Notes: generated by a model from the letters alone, not told the origin. 13,000 nt of DNA from VXYL01 sp047518105 (GCA_047518105.1 JAKZRQ010000063.1:1-13000), one strand, 5' to 3'. Shown: positions 1 through 6,982, counted from the stretch's first letter. Translations and numbers: made by a program.

Positions 1-165
1 AAAGCTCTTGGGTTTCACTAGTTTGACCGCGATGTCGATGATCGTGCCGATGGCGGACTGCGCTGGCCGCGCCCGCCCGCGCTTCGCGCGGAGGCCCTCG
101 CGGGTCTTTTGGCCCCGTGTACACACGGGCCGTGTGTACACGGGGCCAAAATCCTCCGCGATCAT
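1..165 (-). CDS. possible partial reading frame running off the left edge
   Basis: An open frame of 55 codons begins at an ATG (or the GTG just before it) and leaves the window without a stop. Its last visible stretch, AIGTIIDIAVKLVKPKSF, is hydrophobic then basic and could belong to a real protein. The middle is coded by the long inverted repeat at 107-151 and is low-complexity and Arg/Lys-rich, which argues against a real gene. No family is recognised. It lies 134 bp downstream of galM on the same strand. It may well be spurious. Confidence 0.15.
   Translation of the reverse strand, partial: MIAEDFGPVYTRPVCTRGQKTREGLRAKRGRARPAQSAIGTIIDIAVKLVKPKSF
107..151. repeat. perfect 20-bp inverted repeat with 5-nt spacer
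   Basis: The left arm (107-126) starts TTTTGGCCCC and the right arm (132-151) is its exact reverse complement, ending GGGGCCAAAA; the spacer is GGGCC. A second, outer 8-bp inverted repeat (87-94 CGCGGAGG, 153-160 CCTCCGCG) frames it. The T-run is at the 5' base and the A-run at the 3' base on either strand, so neither strand gives a stem followed by a U-tract. That makes a standard intrinsic terminator unlikely. A mobile palindromic element, operator or recombination site is possible. Confidence 0.85.
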
Positions 166-299
166 CACGGCCCCTGGTGAGAAATGCGGGCTAGTGCGTC
201 TCGCTGCGCGAGCGCGTCTCGGAATACGAGCCGTTCAAGAGCGCTGCCTACCGGTGTTCGCAACAACCCAAGTGTCAACATTCCGCATGCTCAAGGATT

Positions 300-1313
300 C
301 TAGGTCACCGAGAACGAGAAAGCTGTCCGTGCCCGGAAGGTCTTCCCGGGCCGCAGGATGGCGTCCGGGTAGTTGGGGTGGTTGGGCGCATCGGGAAACT
401 GCTGCGTCTCGAGGCACAGGCCGCCATGCACCGGGTAGCGATCACGGTGTTTTCCCAGAGCGCGCAGCGTATTGCCCGTGTAGAGCTGAACACCCGGTTG
501 GTCGGTGGCGACGGCGAGGGTGCGCCCGGACGACGGGTGTCGGACCACGGCGGCCTGGCGGAAGCCGTCGCCTTCAATGACGAAGGTGTGGTCGAAGCCA
601 TCGCCGGCCAGCCGGATCTGGGGATCGTCGGCCGCTAGGCGGTCGCCTAGCATCGCCGTCGCGCGAAGATCGAATGGCGTTCCGTAGACGGGGCGTACCA
701 CGCCCGACTGGGTGAGGTCCTCGGTCACGGGGAGGTAGGCCGCCGCGTGAACCGTCACCTCGTGGTCGTGGACCGTCGTGCCGGCGATCCCGCTCAGGTT
801 GTAGTAGTGGTGGGATGTCAGGCTTACGGGCGTGGGGGCATCCGTATTCGCGATGAGGTCCAGGGTGACCTGGGAACGCTCGAAGGTGTAGCGCGCCTGG
901 GCCACGAGGTTGCCGGGATAGCCTCCTTCGCCGTCGGCGCTCGTCAGGCGAAGGACTACGGCGTTGCCGTCGACCTCGCCGGTCCATTGGCGAAGGCCGA
1001 AACCCGCGTGACCGCCGTGCAGGTGATGCGGCGGAATGTTGGCGTCAAGTTGGCGGGGCGTGCCGTCGAGCACGAACCTTGCGTTGGTCATGCGATTGGC
1101 GTAGCGGCCCACCAGGCAATTGAAGTGGGGATGAAAGCCCGTGTAGTCGGCGATGGATGGACAGCCGAGCAGCACATCGCCAAAGGTGCCGTCCCGGTCG
1201 GGCACTTCGAGACGTGTGACGATGCCGCCGAGTTCGATCATCTCCACCCGGAGCGCGCCGGTGTCGATACGGAAACCCCGGAATCGCGGATGAGCGTCGA
1301 ACGTCTCGATCAC
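300..1313 (-). CDS. galM: aldose 1-epimerase (galactose mutarotase)
   Basis: It interconverts alpha and beta anomers of aldoses such as galactose and feeds the Leloir pathway in the cytoplasm. Starting at GTG 1313 it is 337 aa, the usual size. Family motifs are all present: PHHLHGGHAGFG with His99, SLTSHHYYNLSG with catalytic His168, DGFDHTF with Asp241 for substrate contact, and GLCLETQQFPDAPNHPNYP with the catalytic base Glu302. The frame is open upstream to an ATG at 1409, but that stretch is not GalM-like and overlaps an acyl-CoA synthetase remnant in another frame, so the internal GTG is preferred. Its Shine-Dalgarno is weak. It has no sugar-metabolism neighbours in the window, and the DNA just upstream is scrambled, so its native promoter may be lost. 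Confidence 0.9.
   Translation of the reverse strand: MIETFDAHPRFRGFRIDTGALRVEMIELGGIVTRLEVPDRDGTFGDVLLGCPSIADYTGFHPHFNCLVGRYANRMTNARFVLDGTPRQLDANIPPHHLHGGHAGFGLRQWTGEVDGNAVVLRLTSADGEGGYPGNLVAQARYTFERSQVTLDLIANTDAPTPVSLTSHHYYNLSGIAGTTVHDHEVTVHAAAYLPVTEDLTQSGVVRPVYGTPFDLRATAMLGDRLAADDPQIRLAGDGFDHTFVIEGDGFRQAAVVRHPSSGRTLAVATDQPGVQLYTGNTLRALGKHRDRYPVHGGLCLETQQFPDAPNHPNYPDAILRPGKTFRARTAFSFSVT
634..651. repeat. 8-bp inverted repeat with 2-nt loop inside galM
   Basis: GCTAGGCG (634-641) and CGCCTAGC (644-651) are exact reverse complements separated by GT. The stretch encodes part of MLGDRLA in GalM without disturbing the frame. It is listed because short perfect palindromes recur in this window; it may be chance in GC-rich DNA. 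Confidence 0.5.
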
Positions 1314-1344
1314 ATTGCGCCCTGTCGGTCTGCCAGACTCCTTG

Positions 1345-1422
1345 AGCGCCGAGAGTGGAACGAACGGCGGCCTTGGGCAAGCCCCATGGTGCCGGAGGTG
1401 AAGATGCACATCGCCGTTTCGC
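1345..1422 (-). pseudogene. acyl-CoA synthetase fragment (AMP-binding signature)
   Basis: The minus strand reads AMCIFTSGTMGL and then, in a different frame, PKAAV. Together these match the ATP/AMP-binding signature (IFTSGTTGLPKAA) of the long-chain acyl-CoA synthetase/FATP group of the ANL superfamily, which activates fatty acids to acyl-CoA. One extra base between GL and PK explains the frame change. Sequence resemblance is lost on both sides: upstream the DNA becomes an IS630 transposase, downstream it runs into galM. It lies in the right strand and order to be the continuation of the N-terminal piece at 2938-3318, with roughly 40 residues missing between them (my estimate from family spacing). 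The rest of the protein is gone. Confidence 0.6.
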
Positions 1423-1988
1423 CACCGGGAAGGCCGGGTCCAAGGGTCGCCGATAGACGTCGAGAACCCGCTCCATCGCCGCCGAGAAGTCCCCGTTGCC
1501 CTGCGGCGGGATCACCCACCCGACCTGCCGCCGCGGCTTGATTTCGTTTTTCTCAGAACACGACGCACCGTCTCGTGCGACACGCTGTCGATATGGCCGA
1601 GCTCCACCACCCGGTCGGCCAGCAGCCGCAGCGACCACCGCGAGTGGCCCTCGGGCGGCTCGGAGCAGCTCAAGGCCACCAGGCGCGCTTCGAACTCGCT
1701 GTCCCCCTTGCGGGCGTACGTCGGCCGACGCCCCTGCCGCCCGCCCAGCGCCGCCTCCAGACCCTCCTCCACGAAGCGCTTCTTCACCCGGTCCACCTTG
1801 CGCGCGCTGACGCGCAGAATCTCCGCTATCGCCTCCCCCCGCGCCCGGTGCCCGTTGAACTCGCCCTCGTCGCAGTTGAGCAGGATCAAGGCGTTGACCA
1901 CCTTCTGCGAACGATGGGACCCCGTGCGCGTGATCCCCGAAAGCTCGTCCCGCTCCCGCTTCTCCAATGTCACCGCGTATCGCTTCAT
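1423..1988 (-). pseudogene. IS630-family transposase remnant
   Basis: From ATG 1988 the protein reads MKRYAVTLEKRERDELSGI, then a winged-helix/HTH region (AIAEILRVSARKVDRVKKRF), a linker GRQGRRPTYARKG, and HSRWSLRLLADRVVELG, ending in one frame at 1512. The continuation KNEIKPRRQVGWVIPP, then DFSAAMERVLDVYRRPLDP, is in the next frame. This is the typical IS630 lead-in to the DDE domain, where the first catalytic Asp (PVVCMDE-like) follows. Here the match stops at PAFPV, just before that Asp, so all catalytic residues are missing. The frame change lies in a run of five A (T at 1547-1551), where one extra A or a -1 slip gives VLRKNEIKP. It is truncated against the acyl-CoA synthetase fragment near 1422. 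Confidence 0.8.
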
Positions 1989-2054
1989 CCTTGTGACCTC
2001 GTCGTCGTTGAACGACAAGGACGTTACCACGAAACATACGACATATCATGTATG
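1989..2054. other. upstream end region of the IS630 remnant
   Basis: This short non-coding stretch lies between the transposase start and the repeat-protein gene. It holds two small inverted repeats: GTCGTT/AACGAC at 2004-2016 and CATAC/GTATG at 2035-2054. IS630 elements insert at TA, and the minus strand reads TATGTCGTATG from about 2045, so the element end is plausibly at the TA of 2044-2045. This is inference; the opposite terminal repeat is missing because the element is truncated. Confidence 0.35.
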
Positions 2055-2258
2055 ACATGACACTAGAAGGCTTGGCCGATAGTCGCACAAGAGGTGGTCC
2101 TGCGGCTGCCGCCTGGGGCTTGGGGACGCGTACGAATGGGACAAGCAGTGAACGAAGTCTGGCGAGTTGGCACACTGCTCGTTTGGCTGGCAGCGGTCGC
2201 GCCGATGGCTGAAGCCGCCGAACATCGGATGCCGATGTTCCCGAATGCGGACAGCGAG

Positions 2259-2430
2259 CGCCAAGGATTCCTCCGGATCATCAACCACTCCAAGATCGCT
2301 GACAACGCAATCGTCGAGCCTTGTGACGACGCCCGCCCATGCGATCGCATTTCGCTGACCATCGACGCCGACGAGACCGTCCACTTCAATTCGGACGACT
2401 TGGCGATGGGCAACGAGGACAAGGGGTTGT
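2259..2430 (+). repeat. repeat-protein module, copy A
   Basis: It encodes RQGFLRIINHS through ETVHFNSDDLAMGNEDKGLS. It pairs with copy B at 2748-2921 and is clearest in the DNA around CACTTCAA (2382) and CACTTCAAC (2872). Confidence 0.7.
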
Positions 2431-2747
2431 CGCGAGGCGTGGGTTCGGGGACGGGCGACTGGAACTTGCGGGTGGTGAGCGCTTTGAATCTCGAAGTGCT
2501 CGCCTACGTCCGTACCCAGGACGGCTTCTTGCCGGCGATGCACGATGTGGTGGAACGTGAAGAAGACGGGCACTATCGAGTGGCCAATTTCAATCCGGGT
2601 AGGAACGAGATGCAGGCGAGCCTGTTGCGCCTGCCCAACCCGAATGGGCGGACGGTCGAGGTCGCCATCGCAGGCATCGACGACAAGGGCCTCCCATCGG
2701 AGAGCGTGCGGGTGGCGCTGTTTCCGGCGGCAGGCGATAGTTCGGGC

Positions 2748-2921
2748 CGCCAGGGCTTCGTGCGGGTTATCAACCACTCCGCCCAAGCCGCCGAGGTTGT
2801 CGTGCGCGCACGACAACACCGGTCGAGATCACGGCTCGATCTCGCTTGAACTGGAGCCCAACGAGACGGCGCACTTCAACTCCGACGATCTGGAGTTGGG
2901 GAACGAGGCGAAGGGGCTGTC
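2748..2921 (+). repeat. repeat-protein module, copy B (contains the frameshift)
   Basis: It encodes RQGFVRVINHS in the original frame and, after about 2810, ETAHFNSDDLELGNEAKGLS in another frame. Copy A gives the expected reading and so locates the lesion between NHS and the NTGRDHG segment. Confidence 0.7.
2796..2817. repeat. 22-bp perfect palindrome at a frameshift
   Basis: GTTGTCGTGCG (2796-2806) is followed directly by its exact reverse complement CGCACGACAAC (2807-2817), with no spacer. The frameshift of the repeat-protein gene falls here. Restoring two bases (one more GC in the central GCGCGC tract) would rejoin the frames as R-A-H-D-N-T. Confidence 0.85.
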
Positions 2922-2937
2922 TGGGGGGGCGGCGGCG

Positions 2938-3318
2938 CCAGCCTCGGGTATGACGAAGTAGTCGCTGTCCTCGAGGAGATCGAGTTCGCCTCGCACTTGG
3001 TCGATGGCATGCTGGACCTTGCCGCCGAAGATGCACTTCTTCGACTCGGTGACCGCGATGCAGTGCGAGAGCGGGCGTTCGCGCAGATTCGAGTTGATGA
3101 GCCCCGCGGTGACGCCGAGCTTGTTGGTCGCGATGATCGCGGCGAGATACTCGATGCGGTTCTCCATCATGATGCTGACGGCACCGCCGCGCCGAAGACC
3201 GACCGCATCAGAAACTCGGCATAGCGGTTCGCCAGGGCATGGAGCTCCGCCCATGTGACCTGCTCTTCCTCGGAGACTACCGCCGTGAGGTCGCCGAAAC
3301 GCTCCGCGTTCTTCTCGA
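2938..3318 (-). pseudogene. acyl-CoA synthetase N-terminal fragment
   Basis: In one minus-strand frame the DNA encodes EKNAERFGDLTAVVSEEEQV, then TWAELHALANRYAEFLMRS. Near 3185-3195 it changes frame and continues with VSIMMENRIEYLAAIIATNK, LGVTAGLINSNLRERPLSHC and DSDYFVIPEA. This is the N-terminal domain of a fatty-acid/FATP-type acyl-CoA synthetase. At the frame change a few residues expected in the family (the QGVxKGD loop) also seem to be lost. The extreme N-terminus is cut by the transposase remnant at 3322; the distal end stops at about 2938 where the repeat-protein gene begins on the other strand. The AMP-binding signature lies 1.5 kb away at 1345-1422. It cannot make a working enzyme. 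Confidence 0.8.
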
Positions 3319-3321
3319 CGC

Positions 3322-3513
3322 ATGGTGCAGAAGTACCTGACGATCTTCCGCACCGTCAACAACTGGACCTTCGTCGGCAACGATGGGAGGACGCCAGCGA
3401 TGCGGCTCGGGTTCGCGCGGCAGCCGCTGGATTTCGAGGACATCCTGTGGGCCGGGGAGCGTGTGCCGCGGCTCAGGCGGTCACGCCGGAAGGGCATTCA
3501 GATCACCGTTTGA
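3322..3513 (+). pseudogene. C-terminal end of a DDE-type transposase
   Basis: The frame reads MVQKYLTIFRTVNNWTFVGN, DGRTPAMRLGFA, DFEDILW and ends at TGA 3511. The NNW...DGRTPAMRLG pattern is the usual C-terminal tail of integrase-core (rve/DDE) transposases, where a strand carrying N and GRTPA follows the catalytic Glu. No catalytic residue is in the remnant. It abuts the truncated acyl-CoA synthetase on its left and lies 50 bp before the helicase fragment, so the element probably removed the 5' parts of both genes. The exact IS family is not certain. Confidence 0.55.
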
Positions 3514-3564
3514 GACGCGCTCAGCGTGCGGTATCCCGCTTCTCCGGCGCTTCCCAACTCCCTA

Positions 3565-4340
3565 CTAAGCCGGGGCCGCGGGGCTGGCCCGCTATCTGAA
3601 CGATGAGCGGCGCGCGATGCGCGGAGCCTTGTGTCGCCGGCTGCCCGGCGGCGGGTCGCCGCGCCCCCAGCCAGCGGTTCTCCTCTGACGGACGAGTTCC
3701 TGCGAGGCGGCACAAAAGCATGCGTTGATGCCCTGGAGCCCGATCTGGTCATCCTGGGCGAGTTCCAGCGGTTCAAGACGCTGTCGGATCCCTCGGGATC
3801 CGACACCGCAGTGGAATTGGCGCAGTCGATGTTCGGCGCCAGGACCCCGGAGGGACGCAGGGTCCGAATGCTGTTGCTGTCCGCGACGCCGTACAAGCTC
3901 TACACCGCGGACGCGGAGATTGGGCGCGAGGACCACTACGAGGACTTCATTGCCACAACCCGCTTCCTGTTCAGGCAGGACGAGGACCGGGTAGGCCGCC
4001 TGCAGCGCGATATTGCCCGGTTCGGCACCGCTCTCAAGCAGGCGGCCTCGAGCGGGCCGCAGGATGGCCTGATGGCGATCAGGCAGCGGGTCCAGGGCAG
4101 GCTCCGGGACGTGATGGCCCGGACTGAACGGGCGGGCGCGACCGACCAGGGAGACTCGATGGTCGAGGAAGCGGCGATATTGGCAACGCCGACACCTTCG
4201 GACGTACGGCAGTACCTTTGGGCGGACGAGGTCTTCCGGGCAGTCGGCGACCGCGATCCGATGCCCTACTGGAAGTCCGCTGCGTATCTCCCCCAGTTCA
4301 TGCACGGGTATCATTTCAATGAACGGCTCGCGACCACGCT
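3565..4340 (+). pseudogene. superfamily 2 helicase fragment of a DISARM-type cluster
   Basis: In frame from about 3650 it encodes DLVILGEFQRFKTL (motif II region), RMLLLSATPYKLYT (motif III, SAT), EDHYEDFIATTRFLF and PYWKSAAYLPQFMHGYHFNE. This matches SF2 helicases with the LVILDEFQRFK signature. The Walker A half is missing. A piece in another frame at 3581-3650 (GLARYLNDERRAMRGALCRRL) may be an upstream part of the same gene. The C-terminal RecA lobe with motifs IV-VI is also gone: resemblance stops near LATTLEEAP and the DNA joins the drmB-like frame. The key motif II Asp is Gly here (GEFQ for DEFQ), which would abolish ATP hydrolysis. By position it takes the place of the cluster's helicase (drmA or a relative), but I cannot say from a fragment which DISARM helicase it is. 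Confidence 0.7.
3782..3805. repeat. 11-bp inverted repeat with 2-nt loop in the helicase fragment
   Basis: TGTCGGATCCC (3782-3792) and GGGATCCGACA (3795-3805) are exact reverse complements around TC. The stretch encodes LSDPSGSDT right after motif II, keeps the frame, and lies where I would expect a variable loop. Confidence 0.8.
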
Positions 4341-4360
4341 CGAAGAGGCGCCTGCGGGCC

Positions 4361-6106
4361 ATGGTCGACCTTCCGGACTACTCGGTCATCGTCTCGGGAC
4401 TCCAGGACTGGTCCCACCTGCGTCGCGAGAAGGTGGATGAGCCGCGCCTCGTCGCCAAGCTGAGACGGTTGCTCGAAGTGCCGTCGCTCGAGCTCTGGAC
4501 GCCGCCCCGCCACGAGGAGAACGCGCGCCAAGTTGCGCCGGTCGGCGCTCGCATCTTCCCTACCTGGTTCATCGTCAAGGACGCCAAACCCTCACCCCGC
4601 GACCCGCAGTGGCGCCGCCGCCGTCTGGTGAGGTGGGATCATCTGGAGCGAGGGCGCTTCCGCGGCGAGGACGGGAAGCGCAAGCCGGTGGTGCCCGTTC
4701 GGTTCGTCTGCGGCTGCCGCCGCGGCCACATTGACGATCTGGACTGGCGTAGGTTCGCCCACCAGAGCGGCAAGAGCTGCGAACGCCCGCTGTGGCTTGA
4801 GGAACGCGGGACGGGTGCCGACATCGGCGACACTTTCGGGGCTTGTGAGTGCGGAGAGGAGCGCTCGCTCTACGGAGCCTCGAAACCTGGTGCCGCCGCG
4901 CTCGGCCACTGCGAGGGTAAACGGCCGTGGATCGGGCAGTTCGCTCGGGAGGCGTGCGGTGAGCCATACCGGCTGCTGGTGCGGACGGCGAGCAACGCCT
5001 ACTTGCCGCAGACGCTGAGCGTCATCTCTCTGCCGGAGTTCGATGCGGGGTTGGCGGCGAAGGTATCGGCGCACTTTGATCGCCTGAAGGCGGCTGACGA
5101 TCTGGGCGCACTTGCGAACTTCCGGATGATTCCAGAACTTGACGCCGCTTTCGCTGACGTCGCGGACGACACGGTACTCGGCGAGTTCCGGCGCCAGCTG
5201 GGCGGCGGCGAAAGGGAGGAGGTGCCGGTCAAGGCCGCAGAGTTCGACGTGCTCAACAGCGACGACAGTCGCATCGGTGAGGACGACGCGCGCTCGACGT
5301 TCTATGCGGACACCCTGGCTCGCGACGACTGGGACGCGGATCCACTGCTCGCGTCCCTCGACAAGCTGGTGCTGGTGCATCGTCTGCGCGAAGTCGTATC
5401 GCTCCTCGGCTTCACGCGTTTCGAGGCGATCAGCCCGGACAAGGACGGTGAGCTCGATCTCGACGTGATGAGAGCATCACTTGCCGAGACCATCACGTGG
5501 CTGCCCACCATCGAGAATCGGGGCGAGGGCATCTTCCTGTCGTTTCGGCCGGATGCCGTGGAGGAGTGGCTCGCGCGCCCGGGTGTAAAGGAACGCGGCC
5601 GGCTGATCTTCGCAGGCTGGCAGGCATGGGCTGCAGAGCGCCACCGCCCGGAGAGTCTGTTTCCCGGTCTGCCCTATGTGATGCTGCATTCGCTGTCGCA
5701 CATGCTGATGACCGCCGTTGCCCTGGAGTGCGGCTACCCCGCCAGTTCCCTGCGGGAGAGGGTCTACGCGGGCGACGGCGGATACGGCTTGCTGATCTAC
5801 ACTGGTTCTTCAGACTCGGAAGGGACGCTGGGCGGGTTGGTCGAGACGGGCCGGCGGCTCGCGGCCCATTTGCGGCGGGCACTCGACGAGGGGCGGCTGT
5901 GTTCGAACGATCCGGTCTGTGCGGAACATGCGCCCGACTCGCTGCTTGAGGGACGCGCGTTGCACGGGGCGGCGTGCCACGGTTGCCTCCTGACTGCGGA
6001 GACGAGTTGCGAACAGCGCAACGACTTCCTCGACCGGGCGCTTGTCGTCCCCACGGTCGCAGTCAAGGACGCGGCCTTCTTCGACTCGGGGCCCCTTGGG
6101 TCGTGA
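4361..6106 (+). CDS. drmB: DrmB-like DUF1998 protein (DISARM-type), N-terminus lost
   Basis: DrmB is a core protein of DISARM antiphage systems, which act with a helicase and a PLD-family protein to block incoming phage DNA; DUF1998 is shared with MrfB-type repair proteins. From ATG 4361 it is 581 aa. It opens with MVDLPDYSVIVSGLQDW, which in the family is preceded by about 15-20 residues ending GPGA; those are absent, and the frame upstream (to 4319) is unrelated. A Cys-rich region (Cys117, 119, 140, 162, 164, 184) with VRFVCGCRRGHIDDLDW and CEGKRPW looks zinc-binding. DUF1998 follows: MLHSLSHMLMTAVALECGYP (441-460), GGYGLLIYTGSSDSEGTLGG (473-492), then Cys514, 520, 539, 542, 550 ending HGAACHGCLLTAETSC. 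The stop overlaps the drmC-like start by one base (TGATG). Function after N-terminal loss is doubtful. Confidence 0.85.
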   Translation: MVDLPDYSVIVSGLQDWSHLRREKVDEPRLVAKLRRLLEVPSLELWTPPRHEENARQVAPVGARIFPTWFIVKDAKPSPRDPQWRRRRLVRWDHLERGRFRGEDGKRKPVVPVRFVCGCRRGHIDDLDWRRFAHQSGKSCERPLWLEERGTGADIGDTFGACECGEERSLYGASKPGAAALGHCEGKRPWIGQFAREACGEPYRLLVRTASNAYLPQTLSVISLPEFDAGLAAKVSAHFDRLKAADDLGALANFRMIPELDAAFADVADDTVLGEFRRQLGGGEREEVPVKAAEFDVLNSDDSRIGEDDARSTFYADTLARDDWDADPLLASLDKLVLVHRLREVVSLLGFTRFEAISPDKDGELDLDVMRASLAETITWLPTIENRGEGIFLSFRPDAVEEWLARPGVKERGRLIFAGWQAWAAERHRPESLFPGLPYVMLHSLSHMLMTAVALECGYPASSLRERVYAGDGGYGLLIYTGSSDSEGTLGGLVETGRRLAAHLRRALDEGRLCSNDPVCAEHAPDSLLEGRALHGAACHGCLLTAETSCEQRNDFLDRALVVPTVAVKDAAFFDSGPLGS

Positions 6107-6982
6107 TGGACTTTGGCGGTCTGTCGGGTGTCGATCGGTCCGATCTGTTGAGGCTGGCGGATCTCCTCGACGCTGGCCTCCTCAAGCCGCCGATGGGAAC
6201 CTTGACGCTGCGCGAGTACGTCGCTGCCGCGTCCGCCGCCTCGCTGGTGGAGTGCCTCGCCGAACTGACGCGGCAGGACCTGCCGCCCGCCCACATGGCG
6301 CTCGTACTTCGTGCCTTCGTCGGCGGCACACGCGCCGCGGAAGGCGCCACGGCCCCGCTGGAGATCGTCGTGAGCGGTCCGGACGCGACGGGCGGTGCGC
6401 GCGACACGGGCGTCGTCATGCGGCAGCTCTTCAACGGAGCGCGGAGCCGGGTGATGGCCGTGGGCTTCGCGGTGCACCAGGGGGAAGTCAGTGTTCCAAG
6501 TGTTGGCGGAACGGCTTGACGGAGAAGATGCCTTCAAGGCGACACTTTGCATCGACATCCGGCGTCAATCGGGCGACACCTCCCTCGAGAGGGATATCCT
6601 GCGGCGATTTGCCGACAGATTCGTTCGCGAGGAGTGGCCTGGCAGCCGGCTGCCCGAGGTGTATTACGATCCCCGTTCGCTCCGCCCGGCAGGCCCGACG
6701 GCCAGCTCGATGCACGCGAAGTGCGTCGTCGTGGACGGCGCGCAGGCGCTTGTGACTTCTGCCAATTTCACGGAAGCGGCACAGGAGCGGAACATCGAGG
6801 TTGGCCTGCTGGTTGACTCCCCTGCTTTGGCCGACCGTCTCGAGGAGCACTTCGCGTCGCTGATCCGGAACGGCCACCTGGAGAGGCTGCCCCTGCCTTT
6901 GAGGAGCGGGGAGGGTACTTGTGATCTCGGGGTTCGGCGACCGCAACCATGGTGCGAGCCCGCAGCCAACTTTTGGCGATAG
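6106..6982 (+). pseudogene. drmC: DrmC-like phospholipase D-family protein, single frameshift
   Basis: DrmC is the PLD-like core member of DISARM. The start ATG 6106 shares a base with the drmB-like stop; GTG 6103 is an alternative. Frame 1 runs MDFGGLSGVDRSDLLRLADL to LEIVVSGPDATGG, RDTGVVMRQLFNGARSRVMA and VGFAVHQG (about residue 126), then turns to nonsense and stops at 6519. The next frame carries on with SVFQVLAERLDGEDAF, CIDIRR and the HKD motif SSMHAKCVVVDGAQALVTSA (H-x-K-x4-D), then ERNIEVGLLVDSPALADRLE. Removing one G from the G5 run at 6480-6484 rejoins the frames as HQGKSVF and gives about 291 aa. So the gene is whole apart from one base. Its last residues, after HLERLPLPL, may be a non-native tail. 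Confidence 0.8.

Larger units (their letters stand above)
2136..2935 (+). pseudogene. secreted tandem-repeat protein, frameshifted and truncated
   Basis: From ATG 2136 (preceded by GGGGACG) there is a probable signal peptide (hydrophobic GTLLVWLAAVAPMAEA, residues 12-27). It is followed by a repeat module: RQGFLRIINHS (42-52), ETVHFNSDDLAMGNEDKGLS (80-99), GTGDWNLRVVSALNLEVLAY (105-124), HYRVANFNPG (146-155). A second module starts at RQGFVRVINHS (205-215). Its continuation, NTGRDHGSISLELEPNETAH then FNSDDLELGNEAKGLS, is two bases out of frame, so the original frame ends at 2849. After KGLSGG the DNA becomes the antisense acyl-CoA synthetase fragment. I recall similar RQGFVRxxNHS/ETxHFNSDDLE repeats in exported proteins of marine proteobacteria but know no function. 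An earlier start at 2094 is possible. Confidence 0.6.

Noticed and set aside
107..151. Intrinsic terminator for galM
   Set aside because: The stem has Ts at its 5' base and As at its 3' base on both strands, so no U-tract follows the stem in either direction.
8..580. Long plus-strand open frame over the left end
   Set aside because: It overlaps the C-terminal third of galM in antisense, its protein is Arg/Gly/Pro-rich low-complexity, and galM has all catalytic motifs.
1313..1409. GalM fused to an N-terminal AMP-binding segment
   Set aside because: The CIFTSGT motif and GalM are in different frames, and the in-frame extension from ATG 1409 is not protein-like.
1045..2175. 376-codon minus-strand frame spanning galM start and IS630 remnant
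   Set aside because: Only pieces of it are meaningful (the KNEIKP...PAFPV part and PKAAV); the rest is out-of-frame reading of galM and the transposase.
2046..2819. 257-codon minus-strand frame
   Set aside because: It is antisense to the repeat protein, whose signal peptide and repeated modules are convincing.
4592..5380. 262-codon minus-strand frame
   Set aside because: It is antisense to the DrmB-like gene, which shows conserved Cys and DUF1998 motifs on the plus strand.
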